Notes under the pieces: generated by a model | Database searches by the model: none | What the model was told of the DNA's origin: nothing | The model's input: only the letters and a program-made list of their open reading frames with translations | Translations under genes and position numbers: made by a program | Shown: positions 31,489-40,732 of the stretch, one piece after another | Layout: every line of letters begins with the position of its first letter | Numbering within the stretch: position 1 is the first letter of the stretch | NCBI GenBank assembly: GCA_012514975.1 | Contig: JAAYZF010000032.1 | Span: 1 to 44,748, forward strand | Reading direction: 5' to 3' | Origin: a bacterium | GTDB taxonomy: Bacteria; Auribacterota; UBA3054; JAAYZF01 | DNA length: 44,748 bases

Positions 31489-32112
31489 TCAGCGTGCGGC
31501 TTCGCGCCTGCACACCAGCAGGAAGAGCGAATACTCGCGCACGCCGGCCCCGCGCGTGCGGCGCAGGACGTGGCACGTGTCGCACGAGCACGGGGTGAGC
31601 CCTGCCGCCTCGGCCCGCGCCTTCAGCGCCGCGCGGTCAAACCCCCTGTGCCCCTTGAAATCGGCTCCATGGAACGATCCGTCCTCCGTGTCCAGATCAG
31701 CAATGCACACGTATCCGCCCGGACGCACCATTGCGCCGAACGCGCGCAGCACCGCATCAACATCCTCTACATGATGCAATGTCATCTGTGTGCAGATCAG
31801 GTCATACTGCCGCGCCGGCGGCGGCCCGGCCGCAAGATCGAGCAAAAGAGGAGCCATGTTCGCCGCGCCGGCAGCGTTGATCTTTTCAGCGCATACGGCG
31901 AGCATTCCAGGCGAGCTGTCTGCGAGCGTGACATGCCCCAGGCTGTCGCTCAGGGCGAAGCTCAGCAGGCCCGTGCCGCAGCCGTATTCCAGCATGTGCA
32001 TCGAGACATTCACGGGCACGCGTGCGCACACCGCCCGCGCGACCGCGCGAGCCATGTCGCTGCGCGCGAGGTCTTCGTCCCATGATCGCGCCCGGTCGTC
32101 GAACTCGTTCAT
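31489..32112 (-). CDS. Class I SAM-dependent methyltransferase
   Basis: 207 aa. SAM motif I is LEYGCGTG (41-48), the acidic residue ending strand 2 is in VTLADSSPGML, and later motifs are YDLICTQMTLHHV and LRAFGAMVRPGGYVCIAD. It belongs to the UbiE/small-molecule methyltransferase type (Methyltransf_11/25); the substrate is unknown. The C-terminus has an unusual CSCDTCHV cysteine cluster before the last strands. Its start shares ATGA (32109-32112) with the EFR1-type gene and its stop lies 41 nt before the MBL/rhodanese start. The sulfur context suggests a thiol, persulfide or metal(loid) acceptor; this is speculation. Confidence 0.85.
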   Translation of the reverse strand: MNEFDDRARSWDEDLARSDMARAVARAVCARVPVNVSMHMLEYGCGTGLLSFALSDSLGHVTLADSSPGMLAVCAEKINAAGAANMAPLLLDLAAGPPPARQYDLICTQMTLHHVEDVDAVLRAFGAMVRPGGYVCIADLDTEDGSFHGADFKGHRGFDRAALKARAEAAGLTPCSCDTCHVLRRTRGAGVREYSLFLLVCRREAAR

Positions 32113-32912
32113 GCAGGTGTCTCCGGGCTGGCGCCCGCGCGGCGCATGTCGGCGAGCGTGGCGGCGGGATGGTGGTAGCGCACCTGCCGCGCCGTCCTCC
32201 GCCCATACTGGATCGCCTGCTTCGGGCACCAGTGGAAACAGGCGTAGCACTGCTCGCAGTGGCCGAGCCAGTGCGGCGCGCCGCCTGCCAGCTCGATGTT
32301 CGCCACCGGGCAGACTTTTGCGCAGACGCCGCATCCGTCGCACTTCCCGTCGGCGTGAAACTTGCGGTCCGCCCCGGAAAAAGCGCGTACAAACGTCCAG
32401 TGCACACACCGGCTTGCGATGCGCCACAGAGGGTTGCGCGGAATGCCCGTGACGGCAGGCCATGTCTTGAGGCGCTCGATGATGGCGGCGATGGCGGCGT
32501 CGGCCTTTTCGAGCGTGCGCTGCTGGCTGGCTCTTCCCGGCGCGCCGCCGAACGGAGGATAATTGTCCACCATCTTCACGCCGAATCCCGCGGCGAGCGC
32601 AGAACCGCGTTTGCGCAGAAGATCGTTAACGATCGCCATCGTCGCGCCCATCATGCCGCCGCACGTCGCCACGGCAAACACGTACGCGCCTGCCGGCAGG
32701 GGCATTCTCGCGATGAACCGTTTCATTATCCCGGGCGGCCCGAGGCCGTAGACGGGGAAGACAAGGCCGATCCGTTCCGCGGGCGCGCCGTCTTCTCCTG
32801 CCAGCCCCTGCACCACCGCCACCAGCTCCGCGCCGCCAAGTCCGTCGCGCAACGCCTTGGCCACCGCAAACGAGTTGCCTGTTCCGGAGAACCAGTATAT
32901 CCGTGTCGCCAT
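32109..32912 (-). CDS. EFR1-type flavodoxin-ferredoxin fusion
   Basis: 267-aa electron carrier. The N-terminal flavodoxin-like domain begins IYWFSGTGNS (FMN phosphate loop, 5-14) and has VFPVYGLGPP and VATCGGMMG. The C-terminal part binds two [4Fe-4S] clusters: Cys191, 194, 197, 201 (CDGCGVCAKVCP) and Cys219, 222, 225, 229 (CEQCYACFHWCP). This is the EFR1 family architecture found in anaerobes. Start 32912 chosen for its AGGAG site; 32930 would give an ATGA overlap with the glycosidase stop. It may supply electrons to the sulfur operon that follows. Confidence 0.9.
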   Translation of the reverse strand: MATRIYWFSGTGNSFAVAKALRDGLGGAELVAVVQGLAGEDGAPAERIGLVFPVYGLGPPGIMKRFIARMPLPAGAYVFAVATCGGMMGATMAIVNDLLRKRGSALAAGFGVKMVDNYPPFGGAPGRASQQRTLEKADAAIAAIIERLKTWPAVTGIPRNPLWRIASRCVHWTFVRAFSGADRKFHADGKCDGCGVCAKVCPVANIELAGGAPHWLGHCEQCYACFHWCPKQAIQYGRRTARQVRYHHPAATLADMRRAGASPETPA

Positions 32913-32926
32913 GGCCGCTCCTTGTG

Positions 32927-35617
32927 TCATTCCAGCAGATGCAGCACGTAATAGAGCACGTCCGGCTTCAGTGTGATCCCCGCGGCCGTGCCCGCCTGCC
33001 CCACCGGCACGCCGTTCGCATCGAGCGCCTCGACGGCGAGATTCACCGCGTCAGCCCGCTTCAGCTTCACCGTGCCGGCGAACTGGCGCACGATGATCGG
33101 CGCGGCGCCAAGGGACTTGATCTCGCGCAGCCCTGTCCCCGGCGCGTCCCACCCGCTGTTCTGCTGCTCGGTCATCACCTGCAGCAGCAGTCTTGTCGAC
33201 GTGGCAATCGGCCGCCCGTCCATTGCGACCAGCGCCACCGCGGCATACTCCATCGGTGTCTCGACCGTCACATCGGGCAGATCGATCGCGCCGGCCGCGC
33301 GGAGGAACCCAACGGCAGCCTGCGCCTTTGGCGCCATGATCTTGACGAGCCCGTTGCCATAGTCCCAGCGCAACTGGCCCGTCGAGCTCGTGATCACTTT
33401 CCCCTTCTCGTCGATGTACTTCTTGAGGTCAATCATCTGCTGGCTGTTGTCGTTCGACGTGAAATTGACGCAGACCTTGCCGACGAAGAACGCGCGCGGG
33501 TCGATCGATTCGAGGGTGTCAACGCGGCCAAGCGCCTCCTTCGGCACATCCTCCGCGCGGTTCGCGTCCTGGCTGGCAACGGCATTGATGGGAACGCCTT
33601 CGAGGTTCATCACGCTCTCGACCGTGCGGTTTACCACGACCGCCGGCTTTGCCTCGTCAAGCAGGCCGAGCCGGTAGATCAGTGCCGCCGCGGGAAACTG
33701 GCCCATGTCCGTCGGCGTCTGGATCGGATAGTAGTCGTCGCACGCGTTCAGCCAGCCGGGCACGGAATCGAGGGCGAACATGATCATCGCATCCTGCCCG
33801 AGCATCGAGGCGACGGACGCGGAGAGCAACGGGGCTTCGGCGCGGAAGCGGTTGGGCGTCGTCCACGCGTATTCCGAGATGGTTGCGGGCATGCCGTTGT
33901 AGATGACGTCGGTAATCGGCAGGCCCCAGTCGTGCGTGCTCTTGCCGCCGCCGGCGGGCTGGAACGTGACGGCCGTGCGGTCGTCATACCAGTCGCCGGG
34001 CGCGGTGGCGAACTCGGGGCTCACTTTCTTCGTCGCGGGAGAGAAGTACCCGTGCGCGTCCATGAAATCGGCGAAGGTGTTGCAGTATTTGTCAATCGGG
34101 CCGAGATACCTGTCGTCAGCGGTGCGCCAGTTCGACGCGTAGATCGATCCCTTGAACCGGCAGTCGTCGCGAATCCATGAGTACATGCGCTTGAAGAAGG
34201 CGATCTGGGTCTCGGCGAGGAACCGCGCGGTGTCCTGCTCGCGCATGCCGCGCGTATTGAACAGCTTCCACAGCGGCACGAAGCCGATGCGTCCCGCGGC
34301 CGGGTCGTCATGCGGGTCCGCGGCATTCGGGCCCCATTTTTTCAGCGCCGTGTCAATCGAGCCGTGGCGCTTGGCGAGCCAGTCGCCGAACTGCTTCTCG
34401 AACAGCGCCATCGTCTGCGCCGGGATGCGCTTGTAGTCGAACGTCCAGAAGAACAGCGAGTCCTCGTTGATGATCTCGATGAACGCCACGGCCGGATCGT
34501 CGCACAACGGTGCGCCCGTCCACCGGTTCGTCGCCGTCAGTAGAGCCTTCTGCCATGACTGGTACATCGCCTGGTAGCCGGGATGGAAGAAATGGATGGC
34601 GAAGGGGAGCGTCTCCTCGGTGTATCCCGGGAACTGGGCGAGCTCATTGATGCGAATCCAATGCTGGAAGTAGATCGAGATCAGCGAGTAGATGCCCTCG
34701 CGTTTCATCGCCGCGACGAAGTAGTACAACTGGTCCAGATAGGCGACATCGGGCTGGCCTGCCTTTGGCCCGCTGGTGAAGTAGACGGGGCCGTGGATGC
34801 GCACGAGATTGACGCCCTTGCGCGCGAGCACGCGGGCAAGGTGGTCGACCTCGTCATGCGACATGCGCACGACGGCAGGGCCTGCGTTGACGGCCCAGAA
34901 ACGGACGGGCTCGCCGGTGTCTGCATGGACGAACGACTCGCCGCGCACGCGGATGAAGCCGCGGCTGCCCGCTTCATTTTCGTTCAGCAGGCCGCGCAGG
35001 TCGAGCGGGGTGTCGGCAAACGCGTCGTACGCGGGCGTGAAATTGAACCAGTTCGACGACGGCGGCGGGTAGGGCGCATCCGGCTTTGCCGGCCCGCGCG
35101 GGATGAACGGCTCCGTCGTCAGGATGAAACAGTCGAAACACGCCGCGCCGCTCTCGAGAATCTCGATCCGCAGCGTGTGCACGCCGGCGGTGAGCGAGAC
35201 CGCGCCCGCGTACACCCATGTCGCCACAAGATGCTGCGCCAGCCGCGCCGAATCGAGCAACGAGATGTCGCGTGTCACCGTCTGCCATTCCTGCGTGTCG
35301 AACCGCCAGCGGAACGGCCCGTGCTTCCAGAATTTCCGCGCGTAGAAGCGATACCCCGCCGTCTCGGGCACCGTGACCGCATACTCGATGAAGGCAGGCG
35401 TCGTCGATACATCGATCACGCCGCCTATCCATGCGCCGCCGGACAGGACGGCCTTTCCAGCCGCGTCGCCCGGCTGGAATGTGTTTCTGCCGGTGATGCT
35501 CGTCTTGCTTGGCTCCTCGCCCTCCCACCAGACGTACGCGGCCGAAGCAGCGTGCGCCGCAAGACATGCGATTGCAGAGATGAGAATGAGTGCGGTTGGT
35601 CTGCGCGTGCGGGTCAT
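32927..35617 (-). CDS. Secreted GH-A clan glycosidase-like protein with WWEGE N-terminal domain
   Basis: 896 aa. Signal peptide 1-26 (ending AHAASA), then AYVWWEGEEPSKT, the start of a beta-sandwich (about 28-175) that is probably carbohydrate-binding. From about 220 a (beta/alpha)8 barrel begins (RVRGESFVHADTGEPVRFW, ARKGVNLVRIHG). The predicted acid/base is Glu385 in FIEIINED and the nucleophile Glu582 in ATISEYAW, the Asn-Glu and Glu positions of clan GH-A. A C-terminal beta domain follows. I cannot assign a GH family or substrate. Paralogue of 38046-40727. ATG 35617 has CGGAGA upstream and a good promoter. The stop lies 14 nt from the EFR1 start, so transcription may continue into the sulfur operon. 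Confidence 0.8.
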   Translation of the reverse strand: MTRTRRPTALILISAIACLAAHAASAAYVWWEGEEPSKTSITGRNTFQPGDAAGKAVLSGGAWIGGVIDVSTTPAFIEYAVTVPETAGYRFYARKFWKHGPFRWRFDTQEWQTVTRDISLLDSARLAQHLVATWVYAGAVSLTAGVHTLRIEILESGAACFDCFILTTEPFIPRGPAKPDAPYPPPSSNWFNFTPAYDAFADTPLDLRGLLNENEAGSRGFIRVRGESFVHADTGEPVRFWAVNAGPAVVRMSHDEVDHLARVLARKGVNLVRIHGPVYFTSGPKAGQPDVAYLDQLYYFVAAMKREGIYSLISIYFQHWIRINELAQFPGYTEETLPFAIHFFHPGYQAMYQSWQKALLTATNRWTGAPLCDDPAVAFIEIINEDSLFFWTFDYKRIPAQTMALFEKQFGDWLAKRHGSIDTALKKWGPNAADPHDDPAAGRIGFVPLWKLFNTRGMREQDTARFLAETQIAFFKRMYSWIRDDCRFKGSIYASNWRTADDRYLGPIDKYCNTFADFMDAHGYFSPATKKVSPEFATAPGDWYDDRTAVTFQPAGGGKSTHDWGLPITDVIYNGMPATISEYAWTTPNRFRAEAPLLSASVASMLGQDAMIMFALDSVPGWLNACDDYYPIQTPTDMGQFPAAALIYRLGLLDEAKPAVVVNRTVESVMNLEGVPINAVASQDANRAEDVPKEALGRVDTLESIDPRAFFVGKVCVNFTSNDNSQQMIDLKKYIDEKGKVITSSTGQLRWDYGNGLVKIMAPKAQAAVGFLRAAGAIDLPDVTVETPMEYAAVALVAMDGRPIATSTRLLLQVMTEQQNSGWDAPGTGLREIKSLGAAPIIVRQFAGTVKLKRADAVNLAVEALDANGVPVGQAGTAAGITLKPDVLYYVLHLLE

Positions 35618-35643
35618 GCCAGTCTCCGGTTGGGTTGCTCCAT

Positions 35644-35672
35644 AGTATACCACCAATCTCCACGGCACGCAA
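35644..35672 (-). promoter_or_regulatory. Promoter of the minus-strand glycosidase
   Basis: Minus-strand TTGCGT (35667-35672), 17-nt spacer, TATACT (35644-35649). Predicted transcription start near 35637, 20 nt before the ATG. Its -35 box is only 3 bp from that of the divergent promoter. Confidence 0.7.
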
Positions 35673-35675
35673 CAG

Positions 35676-35705
35676 TTGACACATGAGGAAAGGGAATGGT
35701 ATAGT
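35676..35705 (+). promoter_or_regulatory. Promoter of the isomerase-creatininase-glycosidase operon
   Basis: TTGACA (35676-35681), 18-nt spacer, TATAGT (35700-35705). Predicted start near 35712, giving a leader of about 42 nt with GGGAG before the ATG at 35754. The two -35 boxes are back-to-back, so one bound regulator or polymerase could affect both directions. Confidence 0.75.
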
Positions 35706-35753
35706 GCACACGCAAAGACGCACCACAGGCCAGACACACCCGGGAGACATGCC

Positions 35754-37220
35754 ATGCATGTGCAACGCCGCACACCCCTCACCGCGCGCATCGGCATCCT
35801 TGCCGTCGGCCATCGCACCTACTGGACGCAGTTCGACGGCCTGCGCGACGAGCTGATGCGCAAGTACGACGCGCTTGTCCAGCGTGTCAGGACGATGCGC
35901 GCCGAGGTCGTCACGTTCGGCATGGTGGACAATGCCGAATCGGCCTACGCGGCCGTGCGCGACATCAAGGCCGCCGATCCCGACCTGCTCCTCATCGACA
36001 TGGTCACCTATGCCACGTCGTCCACGTTCGGCGTGATCGCGCGCGAGATCGATGCGCCAATCGTGCTCGTCGCGCTCCAGCCGATGAATGCCATGGACTA
36101 TGCGCGCGGGAGCACGTACATGCAGTTGTGCAACGACGACTTCTGCTCCGTGCCCGAGTTCACCGGCGTCGCCGTCCGCATGGGCAGGCGGCCGCCCGAG
36201 GTCATCCTTGGCACGCTCCATGACGACCCGGCGGCCGACGCAGCGCTCAACGAATGGTGCCGCATCGCCCATGTGCTCCACGACCTCAAGCGCGCCCGCA
36301 TCGGCCACATGGGCCACGTGCTCGAAGCCATGCTCGACATGCACACTGACCCCGCGGCGGTCACCGCTGCCTTCGGCTGCCACATTGCCCAGTGCGAAGC
36401 CGAGGAGCTGCTTCCGCATTACCGCGGCGCGGGCATGGAAGCGGTTGCGGCCAGGAAGAAGGACATCCTTGCGTTCTTCGACACGCCCGATCCTGTCTCC
36501 GACCCTCTCACCAGCAGGCTGAGCGATGGCGATCTCGACACCGCCGCGCGCGCAGCAGTTGCGCTTGACGCGTTCGTGGCCGCGCGGAATCTTGACGGCC
36601 TGGCGTACTACTATGAAGGCGAAGCGGGCAGCGAGCTTCGCACCGTCGTCACGAACCTCATCGTCGGCAATTCGCTTCTGTGCGCCGCGGGATTCCCCAT
36701 GTGCGGCGAATACGACCTCAAGACGTGCATCGCCATGCTGATCATGGACCGGCTCGAGACCGGCGGGAGCTTCGCCGAGTTCCATCCGGTTGACTTTGCG
36801 CGCGACTCGGTCCTCGTCGGCCACGACGGGCCGCACCACATCAACATCGCCGACGGCAGGCCCGTGTTGCGCAGCCTGGCAAAGTACCACGGCAAGCCCG
36901 GCGCGGGCGCCAGCGTCGAGTTCCGCATCAAGGAAGGGCCGATCACAATGCTCAGCATCGGCGTCAAACGCGGCGGCGCGTTCAAGTTCGTCATCGCCGA
37001 GGGCGAATCCCTGCGCGGCCCCATCCCGCCGACGGGCAACACGAACACGCACGGGAGGTTCCCCCCGGACGTGCGCACGTTCCTGACGCGCTGGGCGGCC
37101 GAGGGGCCCACGCACCACTTCGCGCTCGGCATCGGCCACCACGCGCGCACCATCGAGCGCATTGCCCGCTGCCTCGGCATCGAGGCGGTCATCGTCACGA
37201 ACCACAAGGAGAACGCATGA
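35754..37220 (+). CDS. L-arabinose/L-fucose isomerase-like protein
   Basis: 488 aa, cytoplasmic. The fold pattern and motifs follow the arabinose/fucose isomerase superfamily: VGHRTYWTQFDGL near the start, DLLLIDMVTYATS and PIVLVALQP in the N-terminal Rossmann part. The metal-site region is YYYEGEAGSELR (Glu288/290), MCGEYDL (Glu319), AEFHPVD (His344) and GHDGPHHI (His361/362), with GIGHHART near 462. These parallel the two Glu and two His metal ligands of AraA. It is a distant relative, so the sugar is uncertain. Start at 35754 with GGGAG 7 nt upstream. Shares ATGA with the creatininase-family gene. Confidence 0.8.
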   Translation: MHVQRRTPLTARIGILAVGHRTYWTQFDGLRDELMRKYDALVQRVRTMRAEVVTFGMVDNAESAYAAVRDIKAADPDLLLIDMVTYATSSTFGVIAREIDAPIVLVALQPMNAMDYARGSTYMQLCNDDFCSVPEFTGVAVRMGRRPPEVILGTLHDDPAADAALNEWCRIAHVLHDLKRARIGHMGHVLEAMLDMHTDPAAVTAAFGCHIAQCEAEELLPHYRGAGMEAVAARKKDILAFFDTPDPVSDPLTSRLSDGDLDTAARAAVALDAFVAARNLDGLAYYYEGEAGSELRTVVTNLIVGNSLLCAAGFPMCGEYDLKTCIAMLIMDRLETGGSFAEFHPVDFARDSVLVGHDGPHHINIADGRPVLRSLAKYHGKPGAGASVEFRIKEGPITMLSIGVKRGGAFKFVIAEGESLRGPIPPTGNTNTHGRFPPDVRTFLTRWAAEGPTHHFALGIGHHARTIERIARCLGIEAVIVTNHKENA

Positions 37221-38023
37221 ACTGGCTTGACATCACATCTGAAGACATGCCGAAGGTCATCAGGAAGGTCAAGGGCGTCTGCGTCGTCCCATGGGGCTCG
37301 ATCGAGCGGCATGGGCCGCATCTGCCGCTGGGAACGGACACGCTGATCGGCCAGGCCGTTGCCGAACGCGCGGCGGCGATCGAGCCCGCGGTCGTCTTTC
37401 CCGCGATGTTCCTCGGGCAGATCGCCGAGGCGCGCCATTGCAGCGGCACGGTCTCGCTCGATCACGGCCTGCTGCTCACCATGATGCGCGCCCTGTGCGA
37501 CGAGATCGGCCGCAACGGCTTTACGAAGATTTTCATCCTCAACTGCCACGGCGGGAACAACGGCCTCGTCAGTTATCTGCTCATGAGCATGCTGCAGGAA
37601 CGCAAGCCGTACATCGTCTATACCAACAAAGGCGGCCTGCTGCCCGAAGACGCGAAGAAGTGGAAGGAGATGGTCAAGGGCGACGACGGCCACGCGGGCA
37701 TCACGGAAACGAGCGCGATGATGCACCTGCTGCCCGGCGGCGTGCGTCTTGGCAACATCCGAGACAAGAACGACGGCCGGCGCCGCGGCGTGCTGGGCAA
37801 TCTCAAGGGCGCGCAGAACTCGTTCTGGTGGTACGCAGACTATCCGACGCACTTTGCCGGCAGCCCCGATGGGGCCGGCGAGGAGAAGGGCGGGTTCTTC
37901 GTCGATGCCATGGCCCGCAGCGCCGCAGCGCATATCCGCTCAATCAAGAAGGATGCCGTGACATCGCGCCTCGCACACGCATTCTACTCGGCCGCTGAAA
38001 AAGGCGGACGCGCAGGCCGATAA
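37217..38023 (+). CDS. Creatininase-family amidohydrolase-like protein
   Basis: 268 aa, cytoplasmic. Metal-binding pattern of the creatininase family: VPWGSIERHGPHLPLGTDT (Glu30, His32, Asp41), LNCHGGNNG (His111) and GHAGITETS (His159, Glu164). The family includes creatinine amidohydrolase, the MftE peptidase and formamide hydrolases, so the substrate cannot be read from sequence. Its place between an isomerase-like gene (ATGA overlap, AAGGAG inside the upstream gene) and a glycosidase suggests a role in sugar-derivative catabolism rather than creatinine use. Confidence 0.87.
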   Translation: MNWLDITSEDMPKVIRKVKGVCVVPWGSIERHGPHLPLGTDTLIGQAVAERAAAIEPAVVFPAMFLGQIAEARHCSGTVSLDHGLLLTMMRALCDEIGRNGFTKIFILNCHGGNNGLVSYLLMSMLQERKPYIVYTNKGGLLPEDAKKWKEMVKGDDGHAGITETSAMMHLLPGGVRLGNIRDKNDGRRRGVLGNLKGAQNSFWWYADYPTHFAGSPDGAGEEKGGFFVDAMARSAAAHIRSIKKDAVTSRLAHAFYSAAEKGGRAGR

Positions 38024-38045
38024 CAACAGCACAGGAGCGTGAGCC

Positions 38046-40727
38046 ATGAACCGCATCGGATTCCCAGCCGGACAGTACCGCATCCACGCCTGCGTATTCG
38101 CCGCCGCCTGCGTCGCGTGCCTTGCCGCCTCCCCGCCCGTCTGGTGGGAAGGTGAAGATGCGACTGTCGTGCCAGAGCAGGCGAAGAGATTCTGCCCGAC
38201 TGTCGAGAGCGAAGGGTTCTCGGGCGGCAGAATGCTTCACGCCTCCATGCAGAAGGTGCCGGATGAAGGCGTGACGCTGCGCTGGGAGATCACCACTCCC
38301 GGGGACGGCGTCTATGCACTGTGGGGCAGGCTGGGCTACCGCCCGTGGTCGAGCCATCAGTGGCGGTTCGACGACCAGCCGTGGAACGAATTCGGCACGT
38401 CATACGGCTTCTTCGAATTCATCAAGGTGCCGACGGAACAAGGGCTGGCCGAGGCGTGCTGGGCGCCGTATGCGAACGTCACGCTGAGCGCGGGCGTTCA
38501 CCGTTTCGAGATCCGCATCGCGGCGACGGAGACGAAGGCGGGTTTCCTGCAGAGCTTCGACTGCTTCGCCCTTGCGCGCGAACCGTTCGTGCCCGCCGGG
38601 AGGTTCAGGCCGGATGACACCATTCCCGTGAACGTCATTCCGGGCACGCTGGCGGACAACACGTGGTGGCCGCTCCATCCGCGCGTCGATGCCGCGCAGC
38701 AGCCCGCCGTCGACCTTTCGTTCATGAACGACGCGGCCGGCGCGCATGGGTTCGTCACCATGAAGGACGGTGAGCTGCTCTTCGAGGACGGCACGCCCGT
38801 CAGGTTCTGGGGCCCGAACGTCAGCTACTGGCAGGGCAACCTTGTGTACATGGAACACATGGCCGCCGACACCTTCGCCGCGTTCCTCGCCCGGCTCGGC
38901 GTGAACATCGTGCGCATCCATGTCCTTCACGCGATCAACAGCCTTATCGACGACACGCGGAATGACACGCAGGAATTCGACCAGGGCAAGCTCGACCGGC
39001 TTGATTACCTCATCGCCGCGCTGGGCCGCCGGGGCATCTATGTCAACATCGACCTGATGTATCACCGCACGTTCAAGCCGGGCGACGAGGTGGGCGAAGA
39101 GCTCATCGTGCCCGAGGGCGGCGGCAGGCGCGGCGATGAATACAATGTTTCGTGGGCATGCGGCGCGGCGTCGTTCTGGCATCCGCGCGTCATCGAGCTG
39201 AATCTCGAGCTGTACAGGAAACTGCTTACGCACGTCAATCCCTACACGAAGAAGTCCCTCGCCGAAATGCCCCAGATGGCCATGTGCACCATTCACAACG
39301 AGCAGTCGATCTTCTGGGGCACGAGCAACATGCGCCGCGGCCGCACGGCGGAAATCCTTGATGAAATCTTCGCCGCATGGCTCGCGCGGAAATACGGCAC
39401 GCACGAGAAACTCGCCGCCGCATGGCAGGCGCCCGGCCAGCCATCACCCTTCGACGGGGACGAGAACCTTGACGACGGGCGCGTCAAAGTCGGCACGATC
39501 GTCATGGGCGCGCACGGCAGGAACGCCAGGCGCGCGGCAGACCAGGTGGCATTCCTGTACGAGATGGAAACGGGATTCTACCAGCGGGTCATTGCGGCCA
39601 TGAGGTCGTGGGGCGTGAAATGCCCGCTGATCACGTCAAACTGGCAGGGCGGCGGGAACACCACGCGCCTCGTGCTCCAGGCCTCGACGCTCGGCGAGGT
39701 GGTCGACCGGCACATCTATTTCTCGCGTCCGGTCACCATGCTCGACAGCGTGGGCAAGGGGCTGCCCATGATCGGGTTCGACCAGCAGGCCGGCCGCGCG
39801 TTCAGCGTGTCCGAGTGGAATCACGGGTCCGACGGGCGGTACATGGCGGAGACGGTGCCATTGATGGCGACCGTCGGCGCGGTCCAGGGGTGGGATGCGC
39901 TGTTCCAATTCTGCGCGGGAACGCCGACGTGGCCGTCGGGCCTCGGCTCGATCACGCCGGGGCACTACGCGCTCTATCCGTTTGCGGCAATGATCTTCCG
40001 CCGCGGCGACATCGCGCAGGGCCCGGTCGTCTTCGAGCGCCGGCGCGATCCGGCATACCAGTTCAGTTCACAACCCGAGTCGCGATCTGAAACGACCGAT
40101 CCGGCGGCATTGCGCTTCAGGGATGCCGGCGGATCAGACGCCACGCCGCGCGTCCCGGCCGAAGTGCTTGCGATCGGCCGCGTGCAGAACGCCTATGTCG
40201 ACGCGCCGACGAACGATCTGCTCGATACGGCGCTGATCGCACGCTGCCGGGACGCGACGAACGGCGTGGTCTCCTCCGCCGCGGGCGACGTTGCATGGCA
40301 TTACGGCGGCGCATACGTCCTGCTCAAAGGCGCACGGACGCAGGGCGCGTTCGGCGCGCTCGCCGGCCGCGCGCTTGCCTGCCCGGACGTGACGATCATG
40401 ACGTCAAACGCGCATGCGGCACTCCTCGTCACGGCGCTTGATGCACGGCCGATCCGCTCGTCAACACGGCTGCTCGCCGGCGCCGTCGGACGCGCGCAGG
40501 GGAACGGCGTGCGCGACCCGCGGACAGGCGGGCTCGTCTCCACGCCTCCCTGCCTCATCGAGCCTGTCACCGGCGAGCTGCGCGTGCGGACGGCGCTGAC
40601 GAACGTCCACGCGGTTTCGTACACCGGCTACCGGCTCGCGCGCGTGCCCGCGCGCCGTGACGGCGCGTTCCTCGTCGTCCCGCTTGCCGGGCAGCCTGGC
40701 GTCATGTACTATGAAATTGCCGAGTGA
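38046..40727 (+). CDS. Secreted GH-A clan glycosidase-like protein, paralogue of 32927-35617
   Basis: 893 aa. Signal peptide to about residue 28 (CVACLAA-SPP), then VWWEGEDATVV and a beta-sandwich domain (to about 190) like that of the paralogue. The barrel begins near 235 (TMKDGELLFEDGTPVRFWG, LARLGVNIVRIH). The predicted acid/base is Glu419 in MCTIHNEQSIFW and the nucleophile Glu590 in AFSVSEWNHG. A C-terminal beta-rich domain closes the protein. ATG 38046 follows an AGGAG site. It is third in the plus-strand operon, 22 nt after the creatininase-family gene, and ends 5 nt from the convergent permease gene. Substrate unknown; the sulfatase nearby hints at a sulfated polysaccharide. Confidence 0.8.
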   Translation: MNRIGFPAGQYRIHACVFAAACVACLAASPPVWWEGEDATVVPEQAKRFCPTVESEGFSGGRMLHASMQKVPDEGVTLRWEITTPGDGVYALWGRLGYRPWSSHQWRFDDQPWNEFGTSYGFFEFIKVPTEQGLAEACWAPYANVTLSAGVHRFEIRIAATETKAGFLQSFDCFALAREPFVPAGRFRPDDTIPVNVIPGTLADNTWWPLHPRVDAAQQPAVDLSFMNDAAGAHGFVTMKDGELLFEDGTPVRFWGPNVSYWQGNLVYMEHMAADTFAAFLARLGVNIVRIHVLHAINSLIDDTRNDTQEFDQGKLDRLDYLIAALGRRGIYVNIDLMYHRTFKPGDEVGEELIVPEGGGRRGDEYNVSWACGAASFWHPRVIELNLELYRKLLTHVNPYTKKSLAEMPQMAMCTIHNEQSIFWGTSNMRRGRTAEILDEIFAAWLARKYGTHEKLAAAWQAPGQPSPFDGDENLDDGRVKVGTIVMGAHGRNARRAADQVAFLYEMETGFYQRVIAAMRSWGVKCPLITSNWQGGGNTTRLVLQASTLGEVVDRHIYFSRPVTMLDSVGKGLPMIGFDQQAGRAFSVSEWNHGSDGRYMAETVPLMATVGAVQGWDALFQFCAGTPTWPSGLGSITPGHYALYPFAAMIFRRGDIAQGPVVFERRRDPAYQFSSQPESRSETTDPAALRFRDAGGSDATPRVPAEVLAIGRVQNAYVDAPTNDLLDTALIARCRDATNGVVSSAAGDVAWHYGGAYVLLKGARTQGAFGALAGRALACPDVTIMTSNAHAALLVTALDARPIRSSTRLLAGAVGRAQGNGVRDPRTGGLVSTPPCLIEPVTGELRVRTALTNVHAVSYTGYRLARVPARRDGAFLVVPLAGQPGVMYYEIAE

Positions 40728-40732
40728 CCGCG

